DNA of 64,000 bases from Gambelia wislizenii (taxonomy: Eukaryota > Chordata > Lepidosauria > Squamata > Crotaphytidae): the NCBI GenBank assembly GCA_030847615.1, contig JAUMIR010000005.1, forward strand, positions 173,690,596 to 173,754,595, in the 5' to 3' direction. Below, one piece after another: positions 1 to 10,977 of this stretch. The notes under the pieces were generated by a model that made no database searches, had not been told where the DNA came from, and worked only from the letters and a program-made list of their open reading frames with translations. Numbering within the stretch: the stretch's first letter is position 1; each line of letters opens with the position of its first letter. Made by a program: the position numbers and the translations under genes.

Positions 1-140
1 TTCCTCTTTATTCACGGAGCTGCCTGGAGCTGCCTTTTCCGGGATTAGAAGGGGGGGGATGTCCTTTTGCTGTCATAAAAAATGATATTTTTTTTAATGC
101 CAGCAAAAGAATGTTTAAAAGGGGATGTCTGATAAAGTCC
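1..140 (-). mobile_element. Harbinger-like MITE, partial (copy A0)
   Basis: This is the end of a non-autonomous DNA transposon cut by the window start. Its outer end reads CTGATAAAGTCC followed by TTA, the inverse of the GGACTTTATCAG ends at 28156 and 52736. The paired GCCAGCAAAAG motifs around 60-115 match the first 60 bases of the copy at 28156 in inverse orientation. The other end is outside the window, so the target duplication cannot be checked. Confidence 0.6.
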
Positions 141-299
141 TTATATCAAGGGATACTTGGCAACCCTAGCAAATAGACAGGCTCCAGCTAAAAGGATCAT
201 ATAATATAAATGCCACTGTTGAGAGAAACAACATGGGAAGGAAGCAAGTGACACAAGTGGCATATGATGGATATGAGAAAATGCAGTTACATGTACATG

Positions 300-384
300 C
301 TACTTCATTCTTCACACATGTATTCATTTTAATTAATTTAATTTATAGCTCATCTTTCTCCCAATACAGGAACCAGAAGTAATT
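300..384 (-). mobile_element. L2-like LINE 3' tail remnant
   Basis: The stretch resembles the reverse complement of the L2-type 3' end seen at 7875 and 33975 (a T-rich start, then a 'cttTCTCCCAA' block and 'gtaatttaca'). It has no coding potential. The mariner MITE at 387 appears to sit at its end. Confidence 0.35.
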
Positions 385-386
385 TA

Positions 387-617
387 CATTAGGACCCCCA
401 TATCCACTGGGGTTTGGTTTTGGTGGTGGGCTGGATATTGAAAACTGTGGATAATGGGACTTCCAGTTTAAAATACCATAGAGTTGCCTTGGAGAACCTA
501 GAAAATGGCTAGATAGGACACATTTTCTAGGAAGACTCTATGGTAGGTGTGTTGTTTTGTATCTCATGGATAACTGAATCCGTGGATAATGAATCAGTGG
601 ATATGGGGATCCTACTA
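387..617. mobile_element. mariner-type MITE, 231 bp, TA target duplication
   Basis: The ends are inverted copies of each other (TAGGACCCCCATATCCACTG on the left; the right end inverts to TAGGATCCCCATATCCACTG). TA dinucleotides flank it at 385-386 and 618-619. The length equals that of the element at 59612, and both share a GGGGTTTGGTT block near the left end and an 'atgggactt' block inside. This points to one family of internally deleted mariner derivatives. There is no ORF. Confidence 0.6.
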
Positions 618-655
618 TATTCAGAGGCAATTCTAACTCCCTTCACTGAGACCTA

Positions 656-1273
656 GGACTTTTTCAGACCAGCTTTTTACCCAGTTGCAGGCACAGAACA
701 GGATCGGGAAATGTCTTTCCTTTCAGACGACGTAGTCCTGGTCCGTGCTGCTTCCATGTTCCTTCGATGTCTTTCCCATCTTTTTTTATTCACGGGGAAA
801 GATTGTCAATGGACCTCTTCTTGCGATCCTGTCACGTGATTACGGGTGTGCGAACCGATGCCATGTGATAGTCACGTGATCAGGTAGGTCAATTCTGAAC
901 ATTTCCGGGTACAATTGGGACATCCAGGTAAGTGGCACTCTTTGTTTTACCCTCCCTGGGTTACTTGTTAAATGTAAAGTGTGTTTGGGTGCTTTGTTTT
1001 CTTTTTTGATGTTTGGTTTTGTTTTATTTTTTAAATTCCCTGCACGATCGTTCTCTCGCAAGAACAGACGGGATTTGGTTTCCCTCTACTAAAAGTAGCT
1101 TTAGGATAGCTACATTTACTGCAGGGAAGCCAAGGGGAGGAGGAGTGGTTTCTCTCCCAATAAAAGCTAGGTGTGCAAACAATTTTCAATTATTCTGTGG
1201 CAGGGACAGGAGTGGGGCTGGAGTGTGCTAGTGGGGCAGGAACGGGGCTTTTAAACTGAGTCTGAAAATCTCC
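656..1273 (-). mobile_element. Harbinger-like MITE (copy A1)
   Basis: This 618-bp element starts GGACTTTTTCAGAC and ends GTCTGAAAATCTCC, imperfect inverted ends. It is flanked by CTA (653-655) and TTA (1274-1276), one mismatch from a 3-bp TWA duplication as in PIF/Harbinger elements. The inside matches, in inverse orientation, the copies at 17925, 28156 and 29897: a 'CCCTCCCTGGGTTACTTGT' block near 950 and a decayed TCTCGCGAGA core at 1054-1063. Short ORFs within are chance readings. Confidence 0.65.
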
Positions 1274-1276
1274 TTA

Positions 1277-1955
1277 GTCAGAAGTCAGCATGTGTAAGAC
1301 TGAAGCTTCAGTCTTTGTTTCAATTGCCACCTTATTTCCAGTTATAACTTAAATATAAGATTTAATGAGATATTTTATTTATTTGGCTTTGATATGATGA
1401 TTATCTTTAAGGCTCTTGCTATAAAAAAATCTCTCTGGCTGTCAGTGAGCAACTTAATACAAATACTTGACAGATATTTAATCTATTTAGGCATTCATTT
1501 TTACCTTACATAGCTTTTAAAATGTAAATATGTATCTGTTTCAAATGTCATTGTGAACACAAATAAAAAAGGTTCTTCAGGACTGGAAACATTGACAATA
1601 GATTATGATCTTTCTGTAATGCAGGTGTAAATCTTATCCAAGAGAAATGTTCTGTGTTTATGGGTTGAGTCAGAGGAAAGGATTATGGAGAGATGTTTGC
1701 TCATGAATTGTGACTATTATTCAATACAGCAAAGTGCATGACTGTCTCAGACTGTGTAAATTATATATTGGAGAACAGAGGGCATCAGAAAAGCATGTGT
1801 TTCTGATGAAAATATAATAGGACATTGTCCTGTGTGACAAGGGGTCATTCAGGAAAAGAGGAGGGAAGCAGTAAATTTGGTACCAGGATGAAATGCACTC
1901 TCCTTCTATGGAATCTCATGTACCCCAAATGGGAAAGTGGAAATTCATTCCACAT
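1277..1955. other. unassigned non-coding stretch
   Basis: AT-rich DNA with no ORF of note and no repeat I recognise. It ends at the GGTCC target site of the copia element. Confidence 0.5.
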
Positions 1956-1960
1956 GGTCC

Positions 1961-2638
1961 TGTCAGGGATGATGGGAGTTGTAGCTCTTCACCTCTGGCT
2001 CAAACTCACCACCTTGTTATGCAGCAGAGCTGACCAGCTTAGATCAGTGGTTAATGCTTTCCTCCAAAGCAGCAGAGTTTCAGAGAATAGGCTGAAGATC
2101 CTGACAAACTCTCCAAGCCTTCTCACTCTTCTCCAGGTGTCTCCAAAACGTCTCCAGGATTCACTCAGGCAACTCAGTAGTTTTATATAAAACCTACTTT
2201 ATTCTTCTATATAGATATACTATATGGTCAACAAATCACAATCTCTACACACTACTCCACAATATCTCCAAACTACTCCACATCTACTCAACAACAACAA
2301 TACATTGGCAAACATTGCAATTTTATAGCCATTGTTTATCACCACCCACTAGTTAGTTTCCACCCAGTGGGTGTGTACTTCCATTCTGATTGGTCCACAT
2401 AGTTCCACCCATACTTAAGACCAACCCATGTATTTCAACATTTCACCTTGTACACTTAATGATTCTCAGGTGTTTCCATTCTGCATTCAGTACCTCTGTC
2501 CTTGGCTCTCAGGACTTCTAGATTACATTAGCAGTTTCACCTGTGTAGCTTCATAATTGCTCTTGCTTAGTCATTGTGACTTTCACATACATATTTTATT
2601 TCTTTCACTCTATGTCCCATGTTGCATTTTCCTTAACA
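1961..2638 (-). repeat. copia 3' LTR
   Basis: This is the 678-bp direct repeat of 6859-7536. The three mismatches are G/A in 'ttaatRctttcc', G/A in 'tataRatatac' and C/G in 'ttcactStatg'. On the minus strand it begins TGTTAAGG and ends CCCTGACA. A 121-codon reading frame on the plus strand crosses into it but is not a gene. Confidence 0.95.
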
Positions 2639-2648
2639 ATCCCCTCCG
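2639..2648 (-). other. copia polypurine tract
   Basis: On the minus strand CGGAGGGGAT lies directly before the 3' LTR. That is the position of the primer for plus-strand DNA synthesis in LTR retroelements. It is assigned from position and purine content. Confidence 0.65.
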
Positions 2649-2669
2649 AAATAAAATATTGTATGTGTC

Positions 2670-5600
2670 TTACAATGTCATTCCAACCATTTGTGTCAGC
2701 CTTTCATGTTTTTCTACTGTCAATGCTTTTGTGAACAAATCTGCTATGTTGTGTTGTGTTTCTATATATCTCAATTCTATTTCACCCTTCTGAACCATGT
2801 CTCACACATTTTGATATCTTACACCAATATATTTTGTTCTGTTCTTCAAACTTTCAGTTTCAGCCATCGCTATGCATGACTGTGAATCTTCCAGAATTTC
2901 CACTGGTATCTTGTAACTTTCATTTAAATCATTTAGCAATTGCTTAATCCACTGTACCTCATTTACTATCTCATTCAAAGCAGCGAATTCTGCTTCCGTT
3001 GTGCTTAACGTTACATTAGTTTTTTTTCTACTTCTCCAAACTATTGGACTTTCACTATATTTAATTATCATTCCTGTAACTGACTTCTTGTCTCCTAATT
3101 CTGATGCAAATGAACTGTCTACATAACAATCTAGATCTGAACTACTGCTTCTTATAATCAATTTCCTATCTAAGGTTCCTTTCAAATATCTCAATAAATG
3201 TTTTACCGCTGTCCAGTCTTCAATTTTTGGATCATTAACCCTTCTAGACAATACATTCACAGCATAAGAAATGTCTGGTCTGGTCTGGTGTGGCAAGATA
3301 TGAATTGTAAAGATCCTATTATACTTCTGAAGAGAATCTTGTCCTCAAATGCTCTAGTTGTTTCCTCAGACACAAAACCAGTTGTCATTGGAGCTCTTAC
3401 TATTTTTGCATTCTGTAATCCACACTTTTCAATCAATCTTTCAATTTTATTTCTCTGACTTAACAAACAATGTCCTTCTTCTGTCCATTCAACGCAAATA
3501 CCTAAATAAGACTTCAATACACCTAAGTCCTTCAAAACAAACTTCTTAGACAATTCTCTTTTTACTGACTCAATTTCCTGTTTTGACTTTGCTGCTACGC
3601 ACAAATCATCTACATAAATCACTAATACTATGTCTCCTTTTGTATAAACACAAGCATCTGCAACGCTCCTCTTGTAACCTAGCTTAACTAGCTCATCATT
3701 GATGCACAGATTCCATGCTCTGGCACTTTGTTTTAAACCATACAACACTTGCTTTAATTTATATACTCTCTGACTACCATTTTCTTCGAAACCTTGTGGC
3801 TGTTCCATAAACATTTCTTCATCCAAAACCGCATTCAAGTAAGCTGTCTCAAAATCAAAATGTTCTACAACTAAATTCCTTTTTACTGCTACAGCTAGAA
3901 CCATTCTCAGACTTTCTGGCTTTGCAGTTGGAGAATATGTCTTATCATAGTTCTCATACTGCTGTTGTGCAAAACCCTTAGCCACTAACCTAGCTTTATA
4001 TTTGATACTTCCATCTGGCATTTCTTTCCTTTTGTATACCCATTTACAACCAATTACTTTCTTGTCTTTGGGTCTGTCAACAATTTCAAAAACATCTTTA
4101 TTTACAAGGCAACCAAACTCATTATCCATTGCATCAAACCATCTTTCCTGTTCTTCACTAGAATAACTTTCCAATTCTTCAAAACTTTCAGGCTCTTCTA
4201 GTGCTAAACAAGCTCTTGCCTTTGTCACAACAAACCTATCTGGAGGCTTTCTAACTCTATGACTACGCCTGGGAATAAAATCTGCTGATCTGTCTCTTTC
4301 ATCCTCACTTTCTCTACTAGGAGTTGTAGTTCTATGACTAAATCTCTTGTCTTCAGTCATTCGAGTAGTAGTAGGCCTAGATGCTATCTCATCATCAGAA
4401 GAACTACCACTGCTGCTAGGTGATGCTTCCTGCTTAACTGAAACCCCTCCGTTTCCTGAGGTTGGTTCAGTTTGTGCTTCTGGCTCATTTGAACTTCCTA
4501 ACCTCAAAAACACTTCTTTATTGGCATGCAGTTTGTCCCAACCAGCATGTCATTCGAAATTTGCAGATCTAGAATACTGCACTTGTTTTCCATCCAAATG
4601 AAACTTGTAGCTATTTCCAGAATACCCCAAAAACCTAAGCCTTTTGCTTTTGGGTTCTCCTTTCCTCCTGAAACAAGCAGGTGTGTAAACATGAGCAAAT
4701 TGTCCAAAAACCCTTAGGTACTTGTAATTTGGCATTCTCCCATACAATACCCTGTAGGGAATGTCTTCAATTTCTGAATGATACAATCTGTTACTGATAT
4801 GTATTGCAGTCAAAGTTGCTTCTGCCCAAAAACTATTTTTCACCCCTGCATCTGCCATCATACAAGCAGTAATTCTTTTTATATCTTGTATTTTCTTCTC
4901 TGCTAACCCATCCTCACTAGGACAAGCAGGGTTTGTAGTTTCATGCCTTATTCCCACCTTTTGAAACCAGTTAAACAATTGATTATTTAAAAATTCTCCT
5001 CCTCTATCAGTAATAATGGTGCCTACTCTGCTATCAAATTGTCTTTCCACCATTCTTACCCATGCTTTTAAACTTTGCCCAGCGTCAGATTTGTTTTTCA
5101 TTATTCTCACAAATGCAAACCTTGTATACCTATCAACAATTACTAGGAAATACTTGCTTCCCCCTAAGGACAAGCAATTAGCTTGGGCGACATCTGCATG
5201 TACATACTGAAATGGTCTTTGAGCAATTCTTTTTGTTTTCTTAGCTACTGGAAAAGCTCTGACCTTTACCTGTTGACATACCGTACAATCTAAGTGGTTT
5301 TTGCATTCAGTAACTTTTAAATCTGGACACATACTGATTAAATTCTTTAAACATTTGAAGCTCGCATGGCCGAATTTTCTGTGAAGCTCGTGTATGCAGT
5401 CTTTGTGGATTGGAATATTTTCTATGTTATTAGCTTCTTCAACCCTGTAGCTATCAATATTGTCCTCCAAATAATAAAGTTTGTCCTTTTTCAAACCTAT
5501 GCCACGCAATTCCCCATTCAGTTTTATCTTACACATGTTCTTTTCAAAGATGACTGTGTAGTCTCTTTCTGTTAATCTGCTTACTGATAACAAATTATTT

Positions 5601-6640
5601 TCTAACTCCTTTACATGTAAGACATCATTAAAATTCTCTTTTAGCCCTGGAATGTACACAGTACCCATTTGATTTACAGTACTTAGCTCTTTCCCGTCAG
5701 CCAAAACTACAGCATTTACATTAGCTGATTTTCTATTACTTATTAAATTAATATTATTACACATTGAAGATGAGGCTCCTGAGCCAACTAGCCATTTAGA
5801 ATTTGCATTTTCTTTTTCCTTAATCATGGTTGCAAACCCCTTTTTATTACCACTGTCCCTCAAAAATGGAGGTCTGGACTGTTTTTGATACTGCCGCGGC
5901 TGCCATCTACTCTCTGCTTGCTTGCGTCTCTCAGCTGCAAAATGTTTACAATGTCTCTGCAGATGACCAATCTTCTTACAATAAAAGCACCTCCGTTGCT
6001 CCCTTGTAGAGGCTGCTTCCTCCTGCGTTCGCCAGTCAGGAGTTGTTTGTTGTTTTGGCACAGTCTTTAAGCTTGCTGAGTCACCCTGCTCAGACATTCT
6101 TCTCTGGTTCTCTTCCAGTATTCTGGCCACAATTAAGTCTCTATTAAGCTCAGCTTCTGGCAAGTTCTGCAAGCTGTTCGTTATGTTGTCCCACGAAGAG
6201 TCTAGCGATTCTATTAAAATGTAGCATTGCTGCTCTTTGCTAATTTGCACTCCCCTCAGTTCAGCTTGCACAAATAAATCTTGCATTATTTTTAAATGTT
6301 CTATCACACACTGCCCTTTAGCCATCTTTTGCCTGTATATTCTTTTAGACCATAACATTTTTGCAAAAGCAGTTGAAAGAGTGTGTAATCTCTGCAAGGT
6401 ATCCCACACATCCTTGGCGGACGTTTTATCTCTGACATCATTAATTAAGTCTTCTTCAAGCATGAGATAAAGACAGGCTTTTGCTTTACTATCTCTCCCT
6501 TGAGTGGCTTCATCAGCATCGGCTGCCAGCCCTGTTTCAACTGTTGACCACAGACCTTCCTTTACTAGTAGAGATTGGGCATAAATCTTCCAGGTAGAGT
6601 AGTTGTTTCTATTTAATTTACTAAACTTTAGAATTTCCAT
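2670..6640 (-). pseudogene. copia gag-pol polyprotein, disrupted
   Basis: One frame starts at the ATG at 6638-6640 and ends with TAA at 2670-2672. In order: an N-terminal gag domain of UBN2 type; a zinc knuckle CX2CX4HX4C (near 5965-6000); the protease region near 5780, where the active-site Asp of the usual D-S-G is Gly (codon GGC); an integrase H-X4-H...C-X2-C domain and a DD35E core (HADV, ITDRGGEF, then E after 35 residues); RT with YVDD; RNase H with its acidic residues. Breaks: an in-frame TGA at 4550-4552, a frameshift near 3266-3285 where a 5-bp unit occurs three times, and an in-frame TGA at 2802-2804 beyond which the frame continues for 43 codons. Domains are otherwise well kept, so this is a recently inactivated copy. 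Confidence 0.93.
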
Positions 6641-6842
6641 CTTGATTTGTGCAGTGACTCAATTTGACTCAGTCCTTCTGAGTATGCACAGCCGACCCGT
6701 CTGGGCTTAAGCAAAACACAAAATGATTTACTCACGAGGCTTATCAGTGCAGCACAAACAGCTTGCTCTGATCTGTCATCCACAAAGCTTTCTTCCACTC
6801 TCTGGAACTTTCAGCTTCTGTGGATGCTGGGTGCTCTAGTAA

Positions 6843-6857
6843 CTGGGCCCATAACCC
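6843..6857 (-). other. copia primer binding site (half tRNA-iMet)
   Basis: The plus strand reads CTGGGCCCATAACCC, identical to the anticodon arm of vertebrate initiator tRNA-Met. The minus strand can therefore pair with the inside of that tRNA, not its 3' end. One base separates it from the 5' LTR. Priming by an internally cleaved initiator tRNA is a known feature of Drosophila copia and relatives. Confidence 0.88.
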
Positions 6858-6858
6858 T

Positions 6859-7536
6859 TGTCAGGGATGATGGGAGTTGTAGCTCTTCACCTCTGGCTCA
6901 AACTCACCACCTTGTTATGCAGCAGAGCTGACCAGCTTAGATCAGTGGTTAATACTTTCCTCCAAAGCAGCAGAGTTTCAGAGAATAGGCTGAAGATCCT
7001 GACAAACTCTCCAAGCCTTCTCACTCTTCTCCAGGTGTCTCCAAAACGTCTCCAGGATTCACTCAGGCAACTCAGTAGTTTTATATAAAACCTACTTTAT
7101 TCTTCTATATAAATATACTATATGGTCAACAAATCACAATCTCTACACACTACTCCACAATATCTCCAAACTACTCCACATCTACTCAACAACAACAATA
7201 CATTGGCAAACATTGCAATTTTATAGCCATTGTTTATCACCACCCACTAGTTAGTTTCCACCCAGTGGGTGTGTACTTCCATTCTGATTGGTCCACATAG
7301 TTCCACCCATACTTAAGACCAACCCATGTATTTCAACATTTCACCTTGTACACTTAATGATTCTCAGGTGTTTCCATTCTGCATTCAGTACCTCTGTCCT
7401 TGGCTCTCAGGACTTCTAGATTACATTAGCAGTTTCACCTGTGTAGCTTCATAATTGCTCTTGCTTAGTCATTGTGACTTTCACATACATATTTTATTTC
7501 TTTCACTGTATGTCCCATGTTGCATTTTCCTTAACA
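6859..7536 (-). repeat. copia 5' LTR
   Basis: This is the upstream LTR in the element's own direction and should hold its promoter. It is 678 bp with TG...CA ends and is followed by the GGTCC duplication at 7537-7541. No promoter elements were resolved beyond AT-rich TATATA-type runs inside it. Confidence 0.95.
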
Positions 7537-7618
7537 GGTCCTGCTCTCACACTGTAGTAACTGGTTAAAAAAAACACACCAAAAGAACCCCAAAACCATT
7601 CTCTGTGCTATCACTTGT

Positions 7619-7841
7619 AGCCCTTTCACACTATAGAGTTACAGCACTATGATTCCACTTCTCTAACTGTTGTCACAACATCCTATAATGATATGGGATT
7701 TGCAGTTCAGAGAGGGGTACTTAGAATTCTCAGCCAGAGAGAACTAGTATCAGTAAACTGCAAGTCTCAGGATTCCACAGGACATTGCCATACCAGTTAA
7801 GGTGGAATCATAATGATATTATTGTATAGTGTAAAAGGGCT
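7619..7841. mobile_element. hAT-like MITE (copy H1)
   Basis: The left end AGCCCTTTCACACTATA and the right end, inverted, AGCCCTTTTACACTATA form terminal inverted repeats of about 17 bp. The next 30 bases (ATGATTCCACTT... and AAGGTGGAATCAT) also pair, so the element is partly self-complementary. Related copies are at 15757 and 19566. No clear 8-bp target duplication was found, so the superfamily is a guess from the end sequence and general structure. Confidence 0.5.
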
Positions 7842-7874
7842 CCTGGTATGTATATAGGGCAGTGGACTTTTTCT

Positions 7875-8270
7875 GTTATGTTCATTTTATATACCACCTT
7901 TCTCCCAAAGTGGGACCCAAAGCTGCTTACAATTAAGAAAATAGTTAAAACAATGTATAGTCCAAAAATTGAAAGGCATTAAGGAATCGATCCAAGTTAA
8001 AAAAAATCAATTTAAACAATTAAAAGCACATTCAACACATAATACGAACTACAGTAAAACTGAAGGACTAAATAAATAAAAAGGTCTTCGCCTGCTGACA
8101 AAGAACAAGCAAAGAGGGATTCAATAGAACCCCCCATGGTAGGGAATTCCACAGCCTGGGAACAGCTACCAAGAAGGCCAGTGACGGTGGTGGGAGCACA
8201 AGAAAGCTCTCCCCCTAAAGACTGGAAGAGCAGGGCAGGCTCATATGGAGAAATATGAGATTTCAGTTAG
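7875..8270 (-). mobile_element. old L2-like LINE 3' fragment
   Basis: The reverse complement matches the 3' part of the better preserved L2 at 49976-51050: a 3' UTR 'ACCACCTTTCTCCCAAAGTG' block, then the region corresponding to the end of the reverse transcriptase ORF ('gggaattccacagcctggga', 'aagaaggcc'). It is full of indels and not translatable. Confidence 0.5.
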
Positions 8271-9186
8271 CATAAGGAACATCCTAACTCAGGAGGTTTG
8301 TTTGCCCTCCTTAACATTTTGATGCTTTACAGAGGCTGTGGGCCTCTCTAAATGGTGAAAATAATCCTCTTAGAATCCTACCTGTCCTAATGGGATCCTG
8401 CATAATTCCACTGTATTCAGAAGGAGGGGGCCAAATTCACCAGAAACCCCAAAGGAACAGCCTTTGGGCTTCCCCGATGTTTTTTAAAAACTCAGTGGCA
8501 AATGCACATTAGCAATCATTAGGATAGGTGATTGCATTTATTCACATAACCCAGAAAAGTAGAAGTAGAAAGCTGACTGGCTGGATGGGAGCAGGGGTGG
8601 GGCTTGCTAAGAAGGCAAGCACCCCAGAACCTCCATCTTGGATTTTTGCTTTAGCGAGCGAGCAATCATGAGATGAAACAGCCTTTTTCTTTTCTTTCTT
8701 TAATTATTTAGGCATAATATCATACTATCACACTCTTGCAACTTAGTTATGCATTTTTTTAAAAAACAAATACCATTCAGTGGCAACAACTGGTGAAAAT
8801 AAAAATGTGAGTTGCAGCCACCATCTTGAACTGCAGGCATGCCCATAGGGATAGCAAAAGCAGATAGCTTACGTACCTGCAGTTTTGCCAAACACCATTA
8901 GGACAAGTCAATCCTGCTTTGAATTTGCATGAGTACACATCAATTCACATTTTTTCCTCTGGTATAGTTGGATCATGTGTTGTTTTGCCATATCTTCATC
9001 AAGGATTCACTTTCTCCCCATTTTTTAATGCTACTGAAATATTATTGTTAATTATAAATTGTGAATGTTCCATTTAAGATTTGTGGATGATGTTAAGCTG
9101 CTGTTGTCAGTCTCTCTTAAGTTCTTTTAGGTGGGTTTAAATAAAACACCAACAGTTTTAAATATGAATGCCCCAGACATGTTTGT
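8271..9186. other. unassigned non-coding stretch
   Basis: No ORF above chance and no repeat recognised with confidence. A short A/T-rich run lies around 8690-8790. Confidence 0.45.
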
Positions 9187-9375
9187 ATGACATGCCTTTA
9201 AGTCAATCTATCCATGGAGTTTTCTTGGCAAGATTTGTTCAGATGAGATTTACCATTGCCTCCCTCTTAGGCCGAGAGACCGTAACTTGCCTAAGGTCAC
9301 CCAATGAGTTACTGTGTCTAAGGGGGATTCAAACCCAGCTGTCACATGCTCTGGTTGTCAATAAGTTGTCCTTAT
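9187..9375 (-). mobile_element. tRNA-derived SINE, old copy
   Basis: Inverse copy of the SINE at 14740. It contains 'TTTTCTTGGCAAGATTTGTTCAG', then 'aaggtcacccaatgag' and a decayed tRNA-like end ('ggattcaaaccc', a B-box relative). It is diverged and lacks the outermost ends. Confidence 0.55.
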
Positions 9376-9429
9376 TAATTTTTTTCCACTGGAGGAGACA
9401 CTGGAATTCACCAGAATCAGGAAATATTT

Positions 9430-10115
9430 ATTTATTTACTATTAAAATGTTTATATTCTGCCCTTTAATATGAGATTTCAGGGCAGAATACAAATAAAAT
9501 AACCTCAAACCAATTCAAACAGTATAGAATGTAAAACAATAAAAATAATATAAACAGACTAAAAAGAATTTGATTGATTTGAGAAGTTAAAATGGGTTAG
9601 CATGTTAAAACAATTTAAACCATACACTTGTACATTGAGCAGGGGGAGGGAGTACAGTTTGGTCCCAAAGGCTTTAATTAAATGCCATTTGGGCAGAAAA
9701 ATGAAACTAATGCAGGTGCTAACTGGGTCTCCAAGGGGAGGGAGTTCCACAAATGGGGGGGGACAAAGCAGAGAAGGCTCTCTCCCATGTTCTCCCACAG
9801 TGTGTTGGTCTCACAGGTGGGAGGCAGAGGAAGGACAATCCAGAAAACAAGAAGACATATCTAGGAAGAGGTGCCCCTCTACATATCAGTGTCCTAAGCC
9901 ATGAATGTCATGGCCAGCACCTTGAGTTCAGTCCAGAAGCACATTTGCAGCCAATGTAATTCCTTTAAGACTGGTGTTTTTTAGTTTCTATATGGTGCTT
10001 GGGTCAGCAGTCTCACTGCAGTTGTGTACCAGCTGCAACCTCTGACTCATCTGCAAGGGCAGCCCTATGTAGAGCACATTAAAGTAGCCTAATATGGAAG
10101 CAACCATATGGGCTA
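9430..10115 (-). mobile_element. old L2-like LINE 3' fragment
   Basis: Inverse orientation. The order of blocks follows the L2 at 49976-51050: 3' UTR ('atattctgccctttaa'), 'gggagttccacaaatggggg', 'agagaaggctctctcccatgt', 'gcagccaatgtaatt', 'agcagtctcactgcagt', 'gggcagccctatgtagagcacatt'. The last block corresponds to the better preserved 'agccccatgtagagcgcatt' near 50665. Overlapping short ORFs here are not genes. Confidence 0.6.
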
Positions 10116-10977
10116 GGTAGTGGTAGTGGTGGTGGTTTCTCTCTCTCTCCTATTTATGGAGATTATCAGACACGGGGGAATGTGACAAAAAATTGCATTC
10201 CCAACCATATCAGAAGATCACTAGAAAAACAGAAAGGCATTCCCAAGCAGGGCTGGTCTAGATGGACCAATTCACTGACTTGCTATAAGGTGGTTTCTTA
10301 TGATAGTACATGTCTAATGAAATCTGTATTTTCCAGTTCCTATGTATAAGTTCACATGTAGAAATAATGGCTATATCTTAAATAAAAATACAATAATCTC
10401 ACCATAAGTGGGAAAACTGCGATCAGGTGATCTGTCTACCTGCTCAGTCTGCTGTCCAGGTGTTTACTGTTGAGGGCCATTTTAAAGTGGCTGTTCTCCT
10501 CTCTCCCTTTTCCAACAGCTCTCCAAAAAGAGGACACCTTTAAATGTAGTCTGTCCTCTGATCAGTGTTAGATTAATCTCCCATAGAATGGGAGAAAAGG
10601 TGCTCACCTCTGTATTTCACTGATAGCAGATAGAAGGATCCAGGGCTGTCTGTACCTAGTGTATGATTTAGTTCTAATGTTTCTAATTCACATGTGGGTT
10701 TAAGCCCGTAATTTCTTTACTTTGGTTCTGGTTGCAGCAAACATCAAACTGCCTGTTAGATTAATTTTCAGTGATCTTTTTGCAGCTCCTATGTGGGACA
10801 CCATCTCTTATCTTCTATGACTGTAGGGATATTTTAGACATTTATTCTTTAAATAAAGTTACCAAGCACACGGCCTTACATCTGTTTGACACAGTTGATT
10901 TCTCTCCTTGCCTCTTTGATCCCCCCTCAAGCTATGGATGCAGGGAGCTGGTGAGAAATAAGAGAGACTGTTTTGCT
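10116..10977. other. unassigned non-coding stretch
   Basis: No recognised repeat. A 109-codon plus-strand frame from 10771 runs into the MITE that starts at 10978. It has no domain and looks random. Confidence 0.45.

Larger units (their letters stand above)
1961..7536 (-). mobile_element. Ty1/copia LTR retrotransposon, complete insertion
   Basis: This 5,576-bp element lies on the minus strand. It has two 678-bp LTRs (TG...CA ends), a tRNA primer site next to the 5' LTR, a purine-rich tract next to the 3' LTR, and one gag-pol reading frame in copia order: gag, protease, integrase, reverse transcriptase, RNase H. Integrase before RT separates it from Ty3/gypsy. The 5-bp target duplication GGTCC is present at 1956-1960 and 7537-7541. 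The LTRs differ at 3 of 678 sites by direct comparison, so the insertion is young. Copia elements are known but uncommon in vertebrates. Coding lesions are listed under the gag-pol entry. Confidence 0.95.

Noticed and set aside
1825..2190. 121-codon plus-strand ORF
   Set aside because: It crosses the copia LTR border and is antisense to the element; its second half recurs in the other LTR at 6858-7088. LTR sequence, not a gene.
4550..4552. Frameshift between the two large copia reading frames
   Set aside because: The two frames are in phase; the break is a single in-frame TGA.
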